A stretch of 64,000 nucleotides of DNA from the NCBI GenBank assembly GCA_030762895.1, contig CM061070.1:100830759-100894758 (forward strand), written 5' to 3'. This DNA is from Sophora flavescens (Eukaryota > Streptophyta > Magnoliopsida > Fabales > Fabaceae). Shown here piece by piece: positions 33,749-45,772 of this stretch. Position 1 is the first letter of the stretch. Every line of letters starts with the position of its first letter. The position numbers were made by a program, and so were the translations under genes. The notes under the pieces were generated by a model. It saw only the letters and a list, made by a program, of their open reading frames with translations. It made no database searches and was not told where the DNA came from.

Positions 33749-35043
33749 TGACGAGCCTCTGTTTGACTGGTTTTATAACTAGTAAAGACCTTGGCTTTGT
33801 GCTAATTTTATATCATTTTCACCCAAATTAGACTTGATTGTCCTTAAGTAGTATTTTGAGTCTGTAAAGTGTTTTTATGTTAATTTAGTTGATTTGGAGT
33901 TAAATAAAGTACTTATGTTATTTTCTGTTTTTCAGGTTAATAAAAAGGAATAATTCTGGTCTTTCGCCCCGCGAAGAAGCTCTCGCCCCGCGAGTCATCC
34001 AAGCCCAGAAAGTCAGAGACGATCACGGTTTACCCGTGTTGAAGGTCACGGCTGTGGCAGTTTTGAAGTTGAAGCGTTCGCCTCGCGAGAATCCATTCGC
34101 CTCGCGAGCCTGGAAGTCAGAAAGCATCACGGTTGGCCCCTGATGTCCATAACGGGCGTAATAAGAAGACTCTTCAGATTCTCGCCTCGCGAATAGGTGT
34201 TCGCCTCGCTAGAATACCAAAGGTTGCAGACTGTTCACAATTTCCGCGTCGCGAGAGAGGCTTCGCCTCGCGAGAAAGCTGATTCCAGAAATTGTATTTA
34301 AGCGTTTTAGACAGAACTGAAGGGAGTTGGTCAGAGAGTTAGCCAGTTTTGGCTAGTTCTTAGGCAGTAGTAGTAGTTCGTCTTCTTTTCTTAGATATGT
34401 TTTGTTTTTCTTTTGTAATGGAGAACTAGTCTCCTAGATTAATCTACTGTGATTGGTTTCAATTACGCTTGAGGTTCTGGATTTCCTATTTGAACTGCTA
34501 TTCCTTTTCAGTACTGTTCTACATGTTTCTGTTTGCTTAATTCAGATGTGTGTAGGATTAGTATTGATTTATTTCGATGATTGTATGTTCCTATATATAA
34601 TCGCGTTTGCTTAATTCGCGTGTGTTCAATAATGTCCTCTTAGTTCATGAGTGCTTCACCCCGTTTGCTTAATTCGGGAATAGGAATATATGTCTCGTAG
34701 TATTGATTTCGCTTGTAAATTGATGCTACAATCGGAAAGGGATTAGAATTTGCTTAGGGCTTGGATTTATTTGAACCAATGATAGTGGGAAACCAAGAAC
34801 AGTAGGTTAATCGTCTTTAGTTTATTTGCTATTCTCTTTAACTGCTTTGTTTTCATTGTTTTGTTTTCTTTATTTTATTTCAAACCACCCCCCCCCCCCC
34901 CCCCCCCCAAAACTAACTTTTGATTTTCTGTTAACAATAACAACACTAAAGAGTCCTTGAGAGACGATACTCAAGTTGTCGCTCTATACTACATTATTTT
35001 AATAATCGCTCGTTCTTTTTGGCGCGTGGCGACATCGCGGTCA
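33749..35043 (+). repeat. 3' LTR of R7
   Basis: 1295 bp, matching the 5' LTR except for scattered substitutions, one extra 19-bp segment near 33976 and a run of 21 C residues at 34888-34908. Confidence 0.92.
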
Positions 35044-35819
35044 CTTCCTCTGCTGTCTTTGTATTCATTGAACCTCCAGCCGAGGCATCCAACATGTACC
35101 TGGTTGATGGCCTCAATCCATTACAGAATGTTTGCATCTGAGTAAGATCACCAAAACCATGATTTGGGCATCTTCGAAGTAATTCCTTGAACCTTTCCCA
35201 GACGTCATGCAGAGTCTCACCTTCTTGTTGAGCAAAGCTCATGATGTCACCCCTTGCCTTTACAAATCTTGATGTGGGGAAGAACCTTGCCAGAAACTTT
35301 GCTTCTAAGTTGTCTCATGTAGTGAAGCTCCCCCTTGGTTGTGATTGGAGCCAAGACTTGGCTCTATCTCTTAGAGAAAAAGGGAACAATCTCAATCGAA
35401 TTGCATCATCAGAGGCACCATTTATCTTCACTGTATCACACAACTCCAGGAAAGTGGAAATATGACTGTTAGGATCTTCCTTCTCCAACCCAAAGAAACC
35501 GATTTTGTGAAACCATGTTGATGAGATTTGGCTTGAGTTCAAAATTGTTGGAGTTCACCGGAGGTCTCACTATACTAGTGACATGCCGGTTGAAATTTGT
35601 TTTGGAATAGTCACCAAGTGTCCTCCGTGGTGGTGGAGTATCTTCACCATTCCCTGCCATCTTGAGTTCTTCTTGAGTAACCTGAGAGATGGAAGTCTCT
35701 TGTTCTTCTCCTTGTTGTCTTAACAAATTCTGCTGTCTTGCTTGCTTCTTATTCTTCCTAGCTGTTCTTTCAATTTCTGGATCGTATAGGAGTTGGTCAG
35801 CTGGAATAGTACCTCGCAT
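35044..35819 (-). pseudogene. R6 Gag, N-terminal part
   Basis: On the minus strand the frame begins MRGTIPADQLLYDPEIERTA at 35819 and has a Lys/Gln-rich N-terminus. After frameshifts it reads FGLEKEDPNSHISTFLELC, RLRLFPFSLRDRAKSWLQS and EGETLHDVWERFKELLRRCP, the Athila capsid pattern. A stop follows GSFTT near 35315 and a frame change lies near 35470. The segment ends at MNTKTAEEV, where R7 is inserted; the other half is at 29277-27410. Confidence 0.82.
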
Positions 35820-36021
35820 ACACAACAGTCTAGCAAACAAGATTGTTAGTAGTAAAGGTTAGCACACATCAGCAGACACACTAGAAAAATGACAGCAAAA
35901 ACAAAATAAAAAAATTTTTGACAGCAAACAGTTAAAATAAAAAAAAGAGGAAAAATTTTAAACAGAAAAATTTTGTGCTTAAATTAATAACCAAAATGGA
36001 TATGCTAATATTGAAATACAG
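35820..36021 (-). other. Leader of R6
   Basis: Short A/T-rich leader (on the minus strand) between the primer site and the gag start, about 200 nt; no internal ORF of note. Confidence 0.5.
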
Positions 36022-36039
36022 TCCCCGGCAACGGCGCCA
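36022..36039 (-). promoter_or_regulatory. Primer binding site of R6
   Basis: The minus strand reads TGGCGCCGTTGCCGGGGA, the tRNA-Asp complement, a few bases from the 5' LTR edge at 36046. Confidence 0.85.
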
Positions 36040-36045
36040 AAAACT

Positions 36046-37029
36046 TGTTGGACGAATCTGGGCAAGTATACCCAGTCGTGCAAGTAATACGGTGGTAAGA
36101 CCGGTTATCGTATCCACGGGGACTGCAACAAGTACTAGCACGTACCAATTCAATTACTATCTAAGCGATTCTTGGATTGAAGAGAGTTCTATGCTAACAA
36201 AAGTTAAAGTTAACTAAATAAGAAAGACAAACTCTTTTTATAATTTTCTCAAATACTTGGAAAGCAATAAAAGAAGGTTTTCAAATATGATAAAAGTAGC
36301 TGGGGTTAGGTTCACTAAACTTCATCCTCATGCAATGAAACAACTCACAAACAGTTTCTACTTCAGTTATGACAATCAATCCACTATTTTACTCAAGCCT
36401 CGATTCCTCGGATGACAAGAGCCTAAATCCCCTAATAGACCCTAATTCCTTAGGAGGCCTAGATTAGTGAATTTGCATTAAGCTTAGGGATTACACAATT
36501 GCTAATAAACCCAGTTCCATTCCTAGATACAAGGATTACTAGGTGATTAATCTCAATTCCGGTTTCAACACGAATTTTCCAATTGCATATTAAAACACAA
36601 ATCGAGTCATGGGGGTGCTAGCCACAACAAGCATTAAGTACAGAAATCAACCACTCAATAACAAAGCAGAAACTGTATTGCAAGATTAAATCAAATACAT
36701 GAAAATTCAGACATAGTTACCCTAACCCCAACCATGGGAGTTTAGTTATACATCATCAAAGGAAAAGAGAAAAGGAAAGATACTAAGATGAAGGAAGGGA
36801 AACACTCCATGGAAGGATGCACCCAGCCACCACAGCAGCAGAGAATCGTCCCCTAGGGTTTCTTGGCTGCCTCCTTTTCTCTCTAGTCCCAAAAACTCCC
36901 CCTGTTCTGTCTGCCGCGCTTCTATATATAGATCTGCTGCGCGTCACGGCCGTGATGGCCATCACCGTCAGGCCGTGATGGGCTCTGTTTCTGGCAGTTC
37001 TGGGAATTTTTAATCTCTCGCGAGGCGAG
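36046..37029 (-). repeat. 5' LTR of R6, first part (split by R8)
   Basis: Matches 24377-25330 of the 3' LTR; ends inside a CTCGCGAGGCGAG motif, where R8 is inserted. It has an additional CATCACCGTCAGGCCGTGAT segment near 36961 that is missing from the 3' LTR copy. Confidence 0.88.
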
Positions 37030-38436
37030 TGTTGGTGTAAGCCCTAGAGGCCAATGTATTTCTTTAGACTTACATTTGTATCTTGCTATTTCATATATAT
37101 ATATGATATGAGGCATTCCAGTTTATTGTGTTACTTGTTTAAACATAATAAAGTCCTTAGAATAGAAATTTCAGTTTAATAGAATATCAAGTACATGACT
37201 TGATCGTGAGACACTATTGAACAATGAAATCCTATTCTTAAATATCCGTAGTCAAGTATTTTATCAACAAGGACAATAATAATACAATTGAGACTATTAT
37301 GTGTGCAGACTGATGACCATATCTCACGGGTCATGGATATGAGATATCGAGTCGCCACATAAGTACACATTAAGGTAATGATGTACTGGATTGACCCACC
37401 ATGAGAACACTACAAGGAGCGTTATGTGAGTGTCATAAGTAGTTCTCATAGTGACAATGGTGTATGTAATCCTTCGACCTGAAATCACTACGATCCCTAC
37501 ATGAGGAGTCGTGTGCTTTAATATCGTCAAACGTCATCTGTAATAGGATGATTATAAAGACGGTCATTGGGCATACCACGAGCCATGCAGAGGGATGTGA
37601 GTGACCTAGATGGAATTTGTCCCTCCTACATAACGAGAGTAATATCAGTGGGCCCCCGATAGAGTGAGACTCGTAAAATGCATGGTTCAGTCTTTGAAAT
37701 GAGTCAATATGAGATATTGACCTCATTTGTTGTTAAGTCTACTCGGGTATCAGGGAACATGATATTGAACCATACAAGGGTGACACATTCTATGCCTTGT
37801 GTTCAATATAGATATATGGACAAAGGGATAATAATGCACATGAATATTTGTCACAGAAAGGTTTCGTCAAATCATCGACTTTCTCACTACTTAGGTAGCG
37901 GTGATGTATTGCTAGATACACTCATTGTTTGTAATATTAAATGGGATTTAATATTACTGCTAACGTATTGGGAACCTATAGGGTCACACACAAAAGAGCG
38001 GATTAAAAGAAGCATTAAAAGAAAGTTGGACTTTCCTATTGGGCCTAGCGCATAGTAGATGGGCTTAGGTCAAATGCTGCTCACTAACTCACTTAAGGAG
38101 ATGCTACTATAAGTAGACCACTTAGATTGTTGTGCCTAGAAGGTTGATAACCTAGCCGCACAAAAGGAGTAAGAGTGAACAGTAAGTCTCGGTTTTGAAG
38201 CTAGCACTGTAAGACAGAGACGCTTCAGGTTCGTGACGTTGGACGTTCACGGAGTCCGCTCGTGTGGATACCTCTAGAGACACCGTTCGTGCGGTGTTCG
38301 TGATAGACGAATTTCAACCAACAGCCATCGCTTCAAGAGGTAAACTTTTTAATCATGAATCATGACCATTCGCAAGGATCCTTCGATGGGAATTTTTCCG
38401 CTGCGTTTTATTTTGTTTATATGCAAATTCCCAACA
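37030..38436 (+). repeat. 5' LTR of R8
   Basis: 1407 bp with a TGTTGG...CCAACA inverted terminus. A TATA-like TATAAG lies at 38108-38113, about 330 bp before the LTR end. Confidence 0.92.
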
Positions 38437-38437
38437 G

Positions 38438-38450
38438 TGGTATCAGAGCC
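38438..38450 (+). promoter_or_regulatory. Primer binding site of R8
   Basis: TGGTATCAGAGCC, the exact complement of the tRNA-iMet 3' end, starts two bases after the LTR. Confidence 0.9.
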
Positions 38451-40382
38451 GCTTGTGAAACCATGATTACATTACGTGGTTTATCTGTTATGTATGATAA
38501 CATGTTTATAATGTGAATCGTTTTTCTGAAAATTGTTTTTGAAAATCGTTTGCATCTGGTTTGCGAAACCTTGTTTCTGTGATTTTCGTATGTATATGAT
38601 ATATATGTCTATTGCATGTTTGTGTATGTATGTGATATGTACGTTGGTTCTGAATCCTTATTATGTTCTGCGATGGCGTCAAATGTTGATGTTATACATG
38701 ATTGTTTTCAGTTCTGTGTTGGCGGCGTTAAGGGGTTTCAGACATGAAAAGTTCATGTTGTTGCGGCTGAGGTTCCAAGTGTTGAAACCGTAGCCACCGT
38801 TCCTTGCAACGTGAAGTGTTCACGGGCCTTGCGGTTTTAGGGTTGAAAGGTTGACGCCCTAGCCACCAAGGAAGCCAGGCACGCTTCGGAGAGAAAATTT
38901 TTCTTCGGGGCGCTGCCCCGCACCCCGCAAGGGGCGGCCTCCCCTTGACCCCGCCCGCTGACCGGGCAGCGGGAACCCCGTGCTACCTCTGCGTACTGTG
39001 TAATTTCGAAATTCAAATTTTGAAATTTTATGTCACCATTTAATAATTATATCAATCACAATAAATGTGATTTATAGTAACATCGATTATAATAAATGTG
39101 ATTTATTATATATATGTTACGTTTTCAAAATTCAGATTTTGAAATGTGATTTATATCAATCACAATAAATGTGATTTATAGTAACATCGATTATAATAAA
39201 TGTGATTTATTATATATATGTTACGTTTTCAAAATTCAGATTTTGAAATGTGATTTATATCAATTACAATAAATATGATTTGTGGTAACAACAAATGCAA
39301 TAAATGTGATTTATAGTAACGTCAATTATAATAAATGTGATTTATTATAATAAATGTGATTTATGAAATTAATAATAATAATAATAATTGTGTATTATTA
39401 TTGGTTGTTACTATTTGTTTGGTGATGTATGGTGAATGGTTATGGCCTTAGTCCTTTAATCTTTTGGTTTATATTTTGAAATACGGCCTGCGTGCCGTGC
39501 CTTTCTCTTATATTCCAAATGTATCTTCTTTTCTCATCTCACTCCCCTCATATGTAAAATGAGGTTTCTGTTTATGTAATGTAATGATGGAGACAAGAAG
39601 ACGCTATCACGTGGGAGATCTTGCTTGGAGAAGCTTGGACGCTCCTAGGTTTTAGTTTAGATTCTCTCATTGGCTTGGGAGAATCAATGCGTTAGGGGCC
39701 ATAACCATATCACATTTATTTACCTTATATATGTATGAGATGCATGTATGTATATAGTATGTTAAAAGATGTTTAACTAATATATGTATGAGATGCATGT
39801 ATGAAAATAGTAAGTTAAAGAGTTTAACAAATGATGAGATCAAATTTTAATCAAATCCCTCAAAAGGAAATATTAAGTCACATTTAAAGGCCTTCCGATG
39901 CATGGCACTCGTCAAGACTAATATCGATTAAGTGTGGGTCCGCCAAAGCGGGGTACCTTTATCTATACTAGTAAGACGCGATGGGACAAATGTAATGTTC
40001 AATTGCTATCCATTGGGTCTGACTTAACTAAGCCAACTTCAATAGGATTGAAAGGCTTAGAGGCTTATAAGTTGGGCTTTAGTCCATGTGATGAATTTGA
40101 ATAAGAGTTATTCACCCAACTATCCAAGAGTTGCATGAGATGTAATCGGAAAGTGTTTCCTACCTAAATAACCGAATTTTGGGTGATCAGCCAAAGCTGA
40201 CTTAAAGCTAGGTGAAATATGGATCTTGGCCCACTAGAAAATCTTCCAACGGGATTTTCCGAATCAATGATGAGGGTCATTGTTTTGAGTAAAATAGTGG
40301 GAGGCGTATTTAATTAAAGACCTTATTAAATAACTTCATGGCATGATACTCATACTTTGCATATTTATCTCTATAGATTACC
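38451..40382 (+). other. Long leader of R8 with GC island and 104-bp tandem repeat
   Basis: 1.9 kb without a supported ORF. A very GC-rich stretch at about 38905-38985 (GGGGCGCTGCCCCGC, CCGCAAGGGGCGG) can form strong hairpins. From 39051 an AT-rich unit of 104 bp repeats (starts 39051, 39155, 39259), with AATAAATGTGATTTAT as its core. An AAT microsatellite lies near 39369-39388. The leader may hold packaging or translation signals; this is inference. Confidence 0.55.
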
Positions 40383-42215
40383 ATGGCATCAAACACATCA
40401 AGTAACCTGTCATTGCGATCCGTCCTTGAGAAGGACAAACTATCCAGAACGAATTTTCTGGACTGGTACAGAAACTTGAGGATTGTCCTCAAACATGAGA
40501 AAAAGCTGTATGTTCTTGAGGAGCCTATCCCTGAGAAGCCACCGGCTTCAAGTGCTCCTAGGGCTGACAGGGATGCTTATAAGAAGCATCAGGATGATGC
40601 CTTAGACGTGGGCTGTCTTATGCTTGCTGCCATGACCTCTGAGCTGCAAAAGCAACATGAGACCATGGAGGCGTACGATATGATCGTGCACCTCAAGCTG
40701 CTCTACCAAGAGCAAGCAAGCAAGAGGAACTGCCCAAAATACCTGGAAGAAAGCAAGAAGAAGGGAAGTGAGACTTCCACTTCAGGTATGTTTGTTATAG
40801 AAGTCAATTTATCTACTTCTGCATCATGGGTATTAGATACCGGATGTGGTTCTCACATTTGTACAAATGTGCAGGATCTAAACAGGAGTAGACCATTGGC
40901 AAAGGGCGAAGTCGACCTACGAGTTGATAATGGAGCAAAGGTTGCTGCTTTAGCCGTAGGGACTTATGTATTGACTTTGCCCACTGGGCTTACTATTCAG
41001 TTAGAGAACTGTTATTTTGTGCCTGCAATTAGCAGGAATATCATTTCCGTTTCTTGTTTGGACAAGAGTGGTTTTTCTTTTATAATAAAGAACAAAAGTT
41101 GTTCTATTTATTTGGATGATATTTTCTATGCTAGTGCACACATGAGTAATGGGCTTTATGTCCTTGATCTTGAAATGCCCATCTATAACATAAATATTAA
41201 GAGGTCCAAACCAAATGAGTTGAACCCGTCTTATCTTTGGCATTGTCGTTTAGGCCATATAAATGAGAAGCGCATTTCGAAGCTCCATAAAGATGGACTC
41301 TTGGACTCATTTGATTATGAATCATATGAGATATGTGAGTCTTGTTTATTGGGAAAGATGACCAAAGCTCCATTCACCGGCAAAGGTGAAAGAGCCAACG
41401 ATCTTTTGGGTCTTATACATAGTGATGTATGCGGACCCCTAAACACATTAGCTAGAGGTTGTTTTCAGTACTTCATCACATTTACTGATGATTTCAGTAG
41501 ATATGGATTTGTGTATCTTATGAAACATAAATCGGAATCCTTTGAAAAGTTCAAGGAATTCAAAAATGAGGTACAAAACCAACTTGGTAAAAATATTAAA
41601 GCTCTTCGATCAGATCGAGGTGGTGAATATTTGAGCCTAGAGTTTGATGATCATCTGAAAGAGTGTGGGATTTTATCTCAACTCACTCCACCTGGAACAC
41701 CACAATGGAATGGTGTTTCTGAGAGGAGAAATCGAACCTTGTTGGACATGGTTCGATCTATGATGAGTCTTGCAAACCTTCCAAACTCTTTCTGGGGACA
41801 TGCTCTATTAACAGCAGCTTTTACACTTAACCGTGTTCCATCCAAAACGGTAGAAAAGACACCATATGAGATATGGACTGGTAGACGACCCAGCATGTCT
41901 TTTATGAAGATTTGGGGTTGTGAAGCATATGTGAAACGTCAAGTTTCTAATAAGCTTGATCCCAAATCTGATAAATGCTTTTTTGTGGGGTATCCCAAAG
42001 AAACCAAGGGATACCAATTCTATAATCCTTCCGAAGGCAAAGTGTTTGTCGCACGGACTGGTGTATTCCTAGAAAAGGAGTTTATCTCCATAGGAACCAG
42101 TGGGAGGAAGATAGAACTTGAAGAAATTCAAGAATCACAGAGTAGTGACCTACCATTGGTGGAACAAGAGCAACCTTCACGAGAATCTTTGTGGAGGAAC
42201 AACTGCTCTCGATAG
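40383..42215 (+). pseudogene. R8 Gag-protease-integrase polyprotein part
   Basis: This 610-codon frame starts MASNTSSNLSLRSVLEKD. The Gag part is cut short: LKLLYQEQA at about residue 108 runs straight into SKRNCPKYLEE, the last cysteine of the zinc knuckle, so about half of Gag is deleted in frame. The protease site is WVLDTGCGSHIC near residue 150. The GAG-pre-integrase motif is YLWHCRLGHINEKRI with CESCLLGK. The integrase D-D-E residues lie in IHSDVCGP, RSDRGGEYLS and NGVSERRNRTL. The frame ends early at 42215 by frameshift, before reverse transcriptase. Loss of Gag alone should prevent particle formation. Confidence 0.9.
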
Positions 42216-43894
42216 CACAAGACCAGCGTAGGTCTAACGGGATACGTCACCCAGCTGAGAGATATGGATTTCTCATGACTCCACAAGGTGATGTATTGCT
42301 CATGGATCAAGATGAGCCTGTGACCTACCGGGAGGCCATTGCGGCCCGAGAATATGAGAAGTGGCTTGAGGCCATGAAATGCGAGATGGATTCCATGTAC
42401 ACCAACCAGGTATGGACCTTGGTAGAGCCACTGAAGGGGTAAAAACTATAGGGTGCAAGTGGGTTTTCAAAAGAAAACTGACATGGATGGTAAGGTACAC
42501 ACCTTTAAGGCGCGATTGGTCGCTAAGGGTTTCAAGCAAATTCATGGTGTCGACTATGATGAGACCTTTTCACTGTTGCGATGCTTAAATCCGTCAGGAT
42601 CTTACTTGCTATCATTGCATACCATGATTATGAGATATGGCAGATGGATGTCAAAACTGCCTTCCTTAATGGAAAGCTTCTTGAGGATGTGTACATGACA
42701 CAACCTGAAGGCTTTGACATTTCTGAGAGGATGCTCGAAAGGTATGTAAATTGCAGCGGTCAATCTATGGATTGAAGCAAGCTTCGGAAGTTGGAACCTT
42801 CGTTTTGATGATCTTTGTTAGGCAGATGCGGATTCATCAAAAATGAAGATGAACCTTGTGTCTACAAGAAGGTTAGTGGGAGCATTGTCGTTTTTCTGGT
42901 GTTATATGTAGATGACATATTACTCATTGGAAATGACATCCCTACACTACAAAATGTAAAGACATGGTTAGGGAATTGCTTCTCTATGAAAGATTTGGGT
43001 GAGGCTACCTATGTATTAGGAATCAGGATCTATAGGGATAGATCGCTGAAATTGCTTGGCCTAAGTCAGAGTACATACATAGACAAAGTGTTGAGACGCT
43101 TTAACATGCATGAATCCAAGAAAGGACTCTTGCCTATGTCACATGGTATATGCCTATCAAAGGCACAATCCCCTTCCACTCAAGAAGAAAGGGATCGCAT
43201 GAGTAAGATTCCATATGCATCCGCAATTGGATCTATCATGTATGCCATGTTATGTACTCGACCAGATGTATCGTATGCTTTAAGCATAACGAGCAGGTAC
43301 CAGTCTGATCCTGGTGAAAGTCACTGGTCTGCTGTCAAGAACATCCTTAAGTACTTGAGAAGAACTAAGGATTCGTTCTTGGTATATGGAGGCGAGGAAG
43401 AGCTTGCTGTAATAGGTTACACCGATGCTAGATTCCAGACCGATAAGGATGATTCCAGATCGCAATCTGGTTATGTGTTCTGCCTGAATGGCGGGGTTGT
43501 GAGCTGGAAAAGTTCGAAGCAGGAAACAGTTGCCGATACTACTACAGAGGCTGAGTATATTGCTGCCTCCAATGCAGCAAAGGAGGCTGTTTGGATCAGG
43601 AAGTTCATTACTGAGCTTGGTATGGTTCCTGGTATTGTGGACCCCATTGATCTCTATTGTGATAACAATGGGGCCATTGTACAAGCTAAGGAACCTAGAT
43701 CTCATCAGTGATCCAAACATATACTTAGGCGCTTCCATCTCATTCGAGAGATTATCGATAGAGGAGATGTGAAGATATGCAGAGTACCAACGCTTGATAA
43801 CGTTGCTGACCCACTTACGAAACCTCTTGCTCAACAGAAGCATGAAGGTCACACTAGATCGATGGGCATTAGATTTATGCCTGATTGGCTCTAG
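42216..43894 (+). pseudogene. R8 reverse transcriptase and RNase H, frameshifted
   Basis: The copia RT is readable in pieces: EPVTYREAIAAREYEKWLEAM, GCKWVFKRKTDMDGKV, ARLVAKGFKQIHGVDYDETF, WQMDVKTAFLNGKL, and the catalytic YVDDILL at 42904-42924. RNase H follows with SQSGYVFCLNGGVVSWKSSKQ and TEAEYIAAS. The tail ends ADPLTKPLAQQKHEGHTRSM, then a stop at 43892-43894. Breaks occur near 42190-42215, 42440, 42590, 42730-42810 and a stop at 43709-43711. The enzyme cannot be made as one chain from this copy. Confidence 0.88.
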
Positions 43895-43908
43895 TGCTAG
43901 TGGGAGAT

Positions 43909-45321
43909 TGTTGGTGTAAGCCCTAGAGGCCAATGTATTTCTTTAGACTTACATTTGTATCTTGCTATTTCATATATATATATGATATGAGGCATTCCAG
44001 TTTATTGTGTTACTTGTTTAAACATAATAAAGTCCTTAGAATAGAAATTTCAGTTTAATAGAATATCAAGTACATGACTTGATCGTGAGACACTATTGAA
44101 CAATGAAATCCTATTCTTAAATATCCGTAGTCAAGTATTTTATCAACAAGGACAATAATAATACAATTGAGACTATTATGTGTGCAGACTGATGACCATA
44201 TCTCACGGGTCATGGATATGAGATATCGAGTCGCCACATAAGTACACATTAAGGTAATGATGTACTGGATTGACCCACCATGAGAACACTACAAGGAGCG
44301 TTATGTGAGTGTCATAAGTAGTTCTCATAGTGACAATGGTGTATGTAATCCTTCGACCTGAAATCACTACGATCCCTACATGAGGAGTCGTGGTGCTTTA
44401 ATATCGTCAAACGTCATCTGTAATAGGATGATTATAAAGACGGTCATTGGGCATACCACGAGCCATGCGGAGGAGGGATGTGAGTGACCTAGATGGAATT
44501 TGTCCCTCCTACATAACAGGAGTAATATCTGTGGGCCCCCGATAGAGTGAGGACTGTAAAATGCATGGCCGTCTTTGAAATGAGTCAATATGAGATATTG
44601 ACCTCATTTGTTGTTAAGTCTACTCGGGTATCGGGGAACATGATATTGAACCATACAAGGGTGACACATTCTATGCCTTGTGTTCAATATAGATATATGG
44701 ACAAAGGGATAATAATGCACATGAATATTTGTCACGAGAAAGGTTTCGTCAAATCATCGACTTTCTCACTACTTAGGTAGCAGTGATGTATTGCTAGATA
44801 CCGCTCACTGTTTGTAATATTAAATGGGATTTAATATTACTGCTAACGTATTGGGAACCTATAGGGTCACACACAAAAGAGCGGATTAAAAGAAGCATTA
44901 AAAGAAAGTTGGACTTTCCTATTGGGCCTAGCGCATAGTAGATGGGCTTAGGTCAAAAATTTGCTCACTAACTCACTTAAGGAGATGCTACTATAAGTAG
45001 ACCACTTAGATTGTTGTGCCTAGAAGGTTGATAACCTAGCCGCACAAAAGGAGTAAGAGTGAACAGTAAGTCTCGGTTTTGAAGCTAGCACTGTAAGACA
45101 GAGACGCTCGAGGTTCCGTGGCGTTGGACGTTCACGGAGTCCGCTCGTGTGGATACCTCTAGAGACACCGTTCGTGCGGTGTTCGTGATAGACGAATTTC
45201 AACCAACAGCCATCGCTTCAAGAGGTAAACTTTTTAATCATGAATCATGACCATTCGCAAGGATCCTTCGATGGGAATTTTTCCGCTGCGTTTTATTTTG
45301 TTTATACGCAAATTCCCAACA
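43909..45321 (+). repeat. 3' LTR of R8
   Basis: 1413 bp; aligns with the 5' LTR with small indels (for example near 44470 and 44560) and a few substitutions. Confidence 0.92.
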
Positions 45322-45326
45322 GCGAG

Positions 45327-45767
45327 CCCCTTCTCGCGTCGCGAGCCTCCATTTCATGCCCGTGATCTCCATCACGGCCAAGCAGTGATGGATTCTGACT
45401 TGTGGTGGTTTTGGGTCACGACCGTGATGTGTATCACGGCCAGGCCGTGACAGACTCTGACTTTTGCCTTCTGCTCTGATTCATCATGGCCGTGATGGTC
45501 ATCACGGCCAGGCCGTGATGGTCATCACGGCCAGGCCGTGATGGGCTCTGTTTGGCTCATATTCTTCACTTTTCAAGGTCTATTTCATCCAAGCTCCATC
45601 AAGGCTAATTTTGAGCATTTTTCCTTGAATTCCTGCAAAACAACACCAAGAAACCGCTTCACCCGTTCCAAGGGAAAATCTAACTAAAATCAAATAAAGA
45701 ATGCCTAATCTATATGCAAAATGCATGCAAAAGTATATAGAAAATATCATGTAAAATCACACTATCA
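45327..45767 (-). repeat. 5' LTR of R6, second part
   Basis: Continues the R6 LTR after R8. It carries a tandem copy of the segment GTGATGGTCATCACGGCCAG near 45505-45540 that is single in the other LTR. It ends CACACTATCA, directly before the TTACC duplication. Confidence 0.88.
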
Positions 45768-45772
45768 TTACC

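Larger units (their letters stand above)
29278..35043 (+). mobile_element. Athila-like non-autonomous retrotransposon R7
   Basis: The LTRs are 29278-30542 and 33749-35043. The target duplication CTTCC lies at 29273-29277 and 35044-35048, inside the gag frame of R6. The primer site at 30548-30565 is a perfect tRNA-Asp complement. The internal region has a gag-derived frame broken into two pieces and a conserved noncoding 3' region. The LTR copies are very similar, so the insertion is young. The length is 5766 bp and no polymerase is encoded. Confidence 0.93.
37030..45321 (+). mobile_element. Ty1/copia retrotransposon R8
   Basis: The LTRs are 37030-38436 and 43909-45321, both starting TGTTGGTGTAAGCC and ending CAAATTCCCAACA. 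The target duplication GCGAG lies at 37025-37029 and 45322-45326. A tRNA-iMet primer site follows the 5' LTR, and GCTAGTGGGAGAT before the 3' LTR is the polypurine tract. The interior encodes a shortened Gag, protease, integrase, reverse transcriptase and RNase H in the copia order, but with several frameshifts. The length is 8292 bp, and the LTRs are very similar. Confidence 0.94.
24377..45767 (-). mobile_element. Athila-like retrotransposon R6, minus strand
   Basis: The LTRs in plus coordinates are 24377-25754 (3' LTR) and 36046-45767 (5' LTR, split by R8). The target duplication TTACC lies at 24372-24376 and 45768-45772. On the minus strand the LTR runs TGAnAGTGTGATTTTAC ... TTCGTCCAACA. 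A tRNA-Asp primer site lies at 36022-36039 on the minus strand. The interior, once R7 is removed, is a frameshifted gag-protease frame followed by about 1.6 kb of noncoding DNA. No reverse transcriptase, RNase H or integrase is present. Confidence 0.9.

Noticed and set aside
44055..44780. Short frames in the R8 LTRs, duplicated at 37176-38055
   Set aside because: They occur in both LTR copies because the LTRs are duplicates, and they are disrupted differently by indels; no coding signal.
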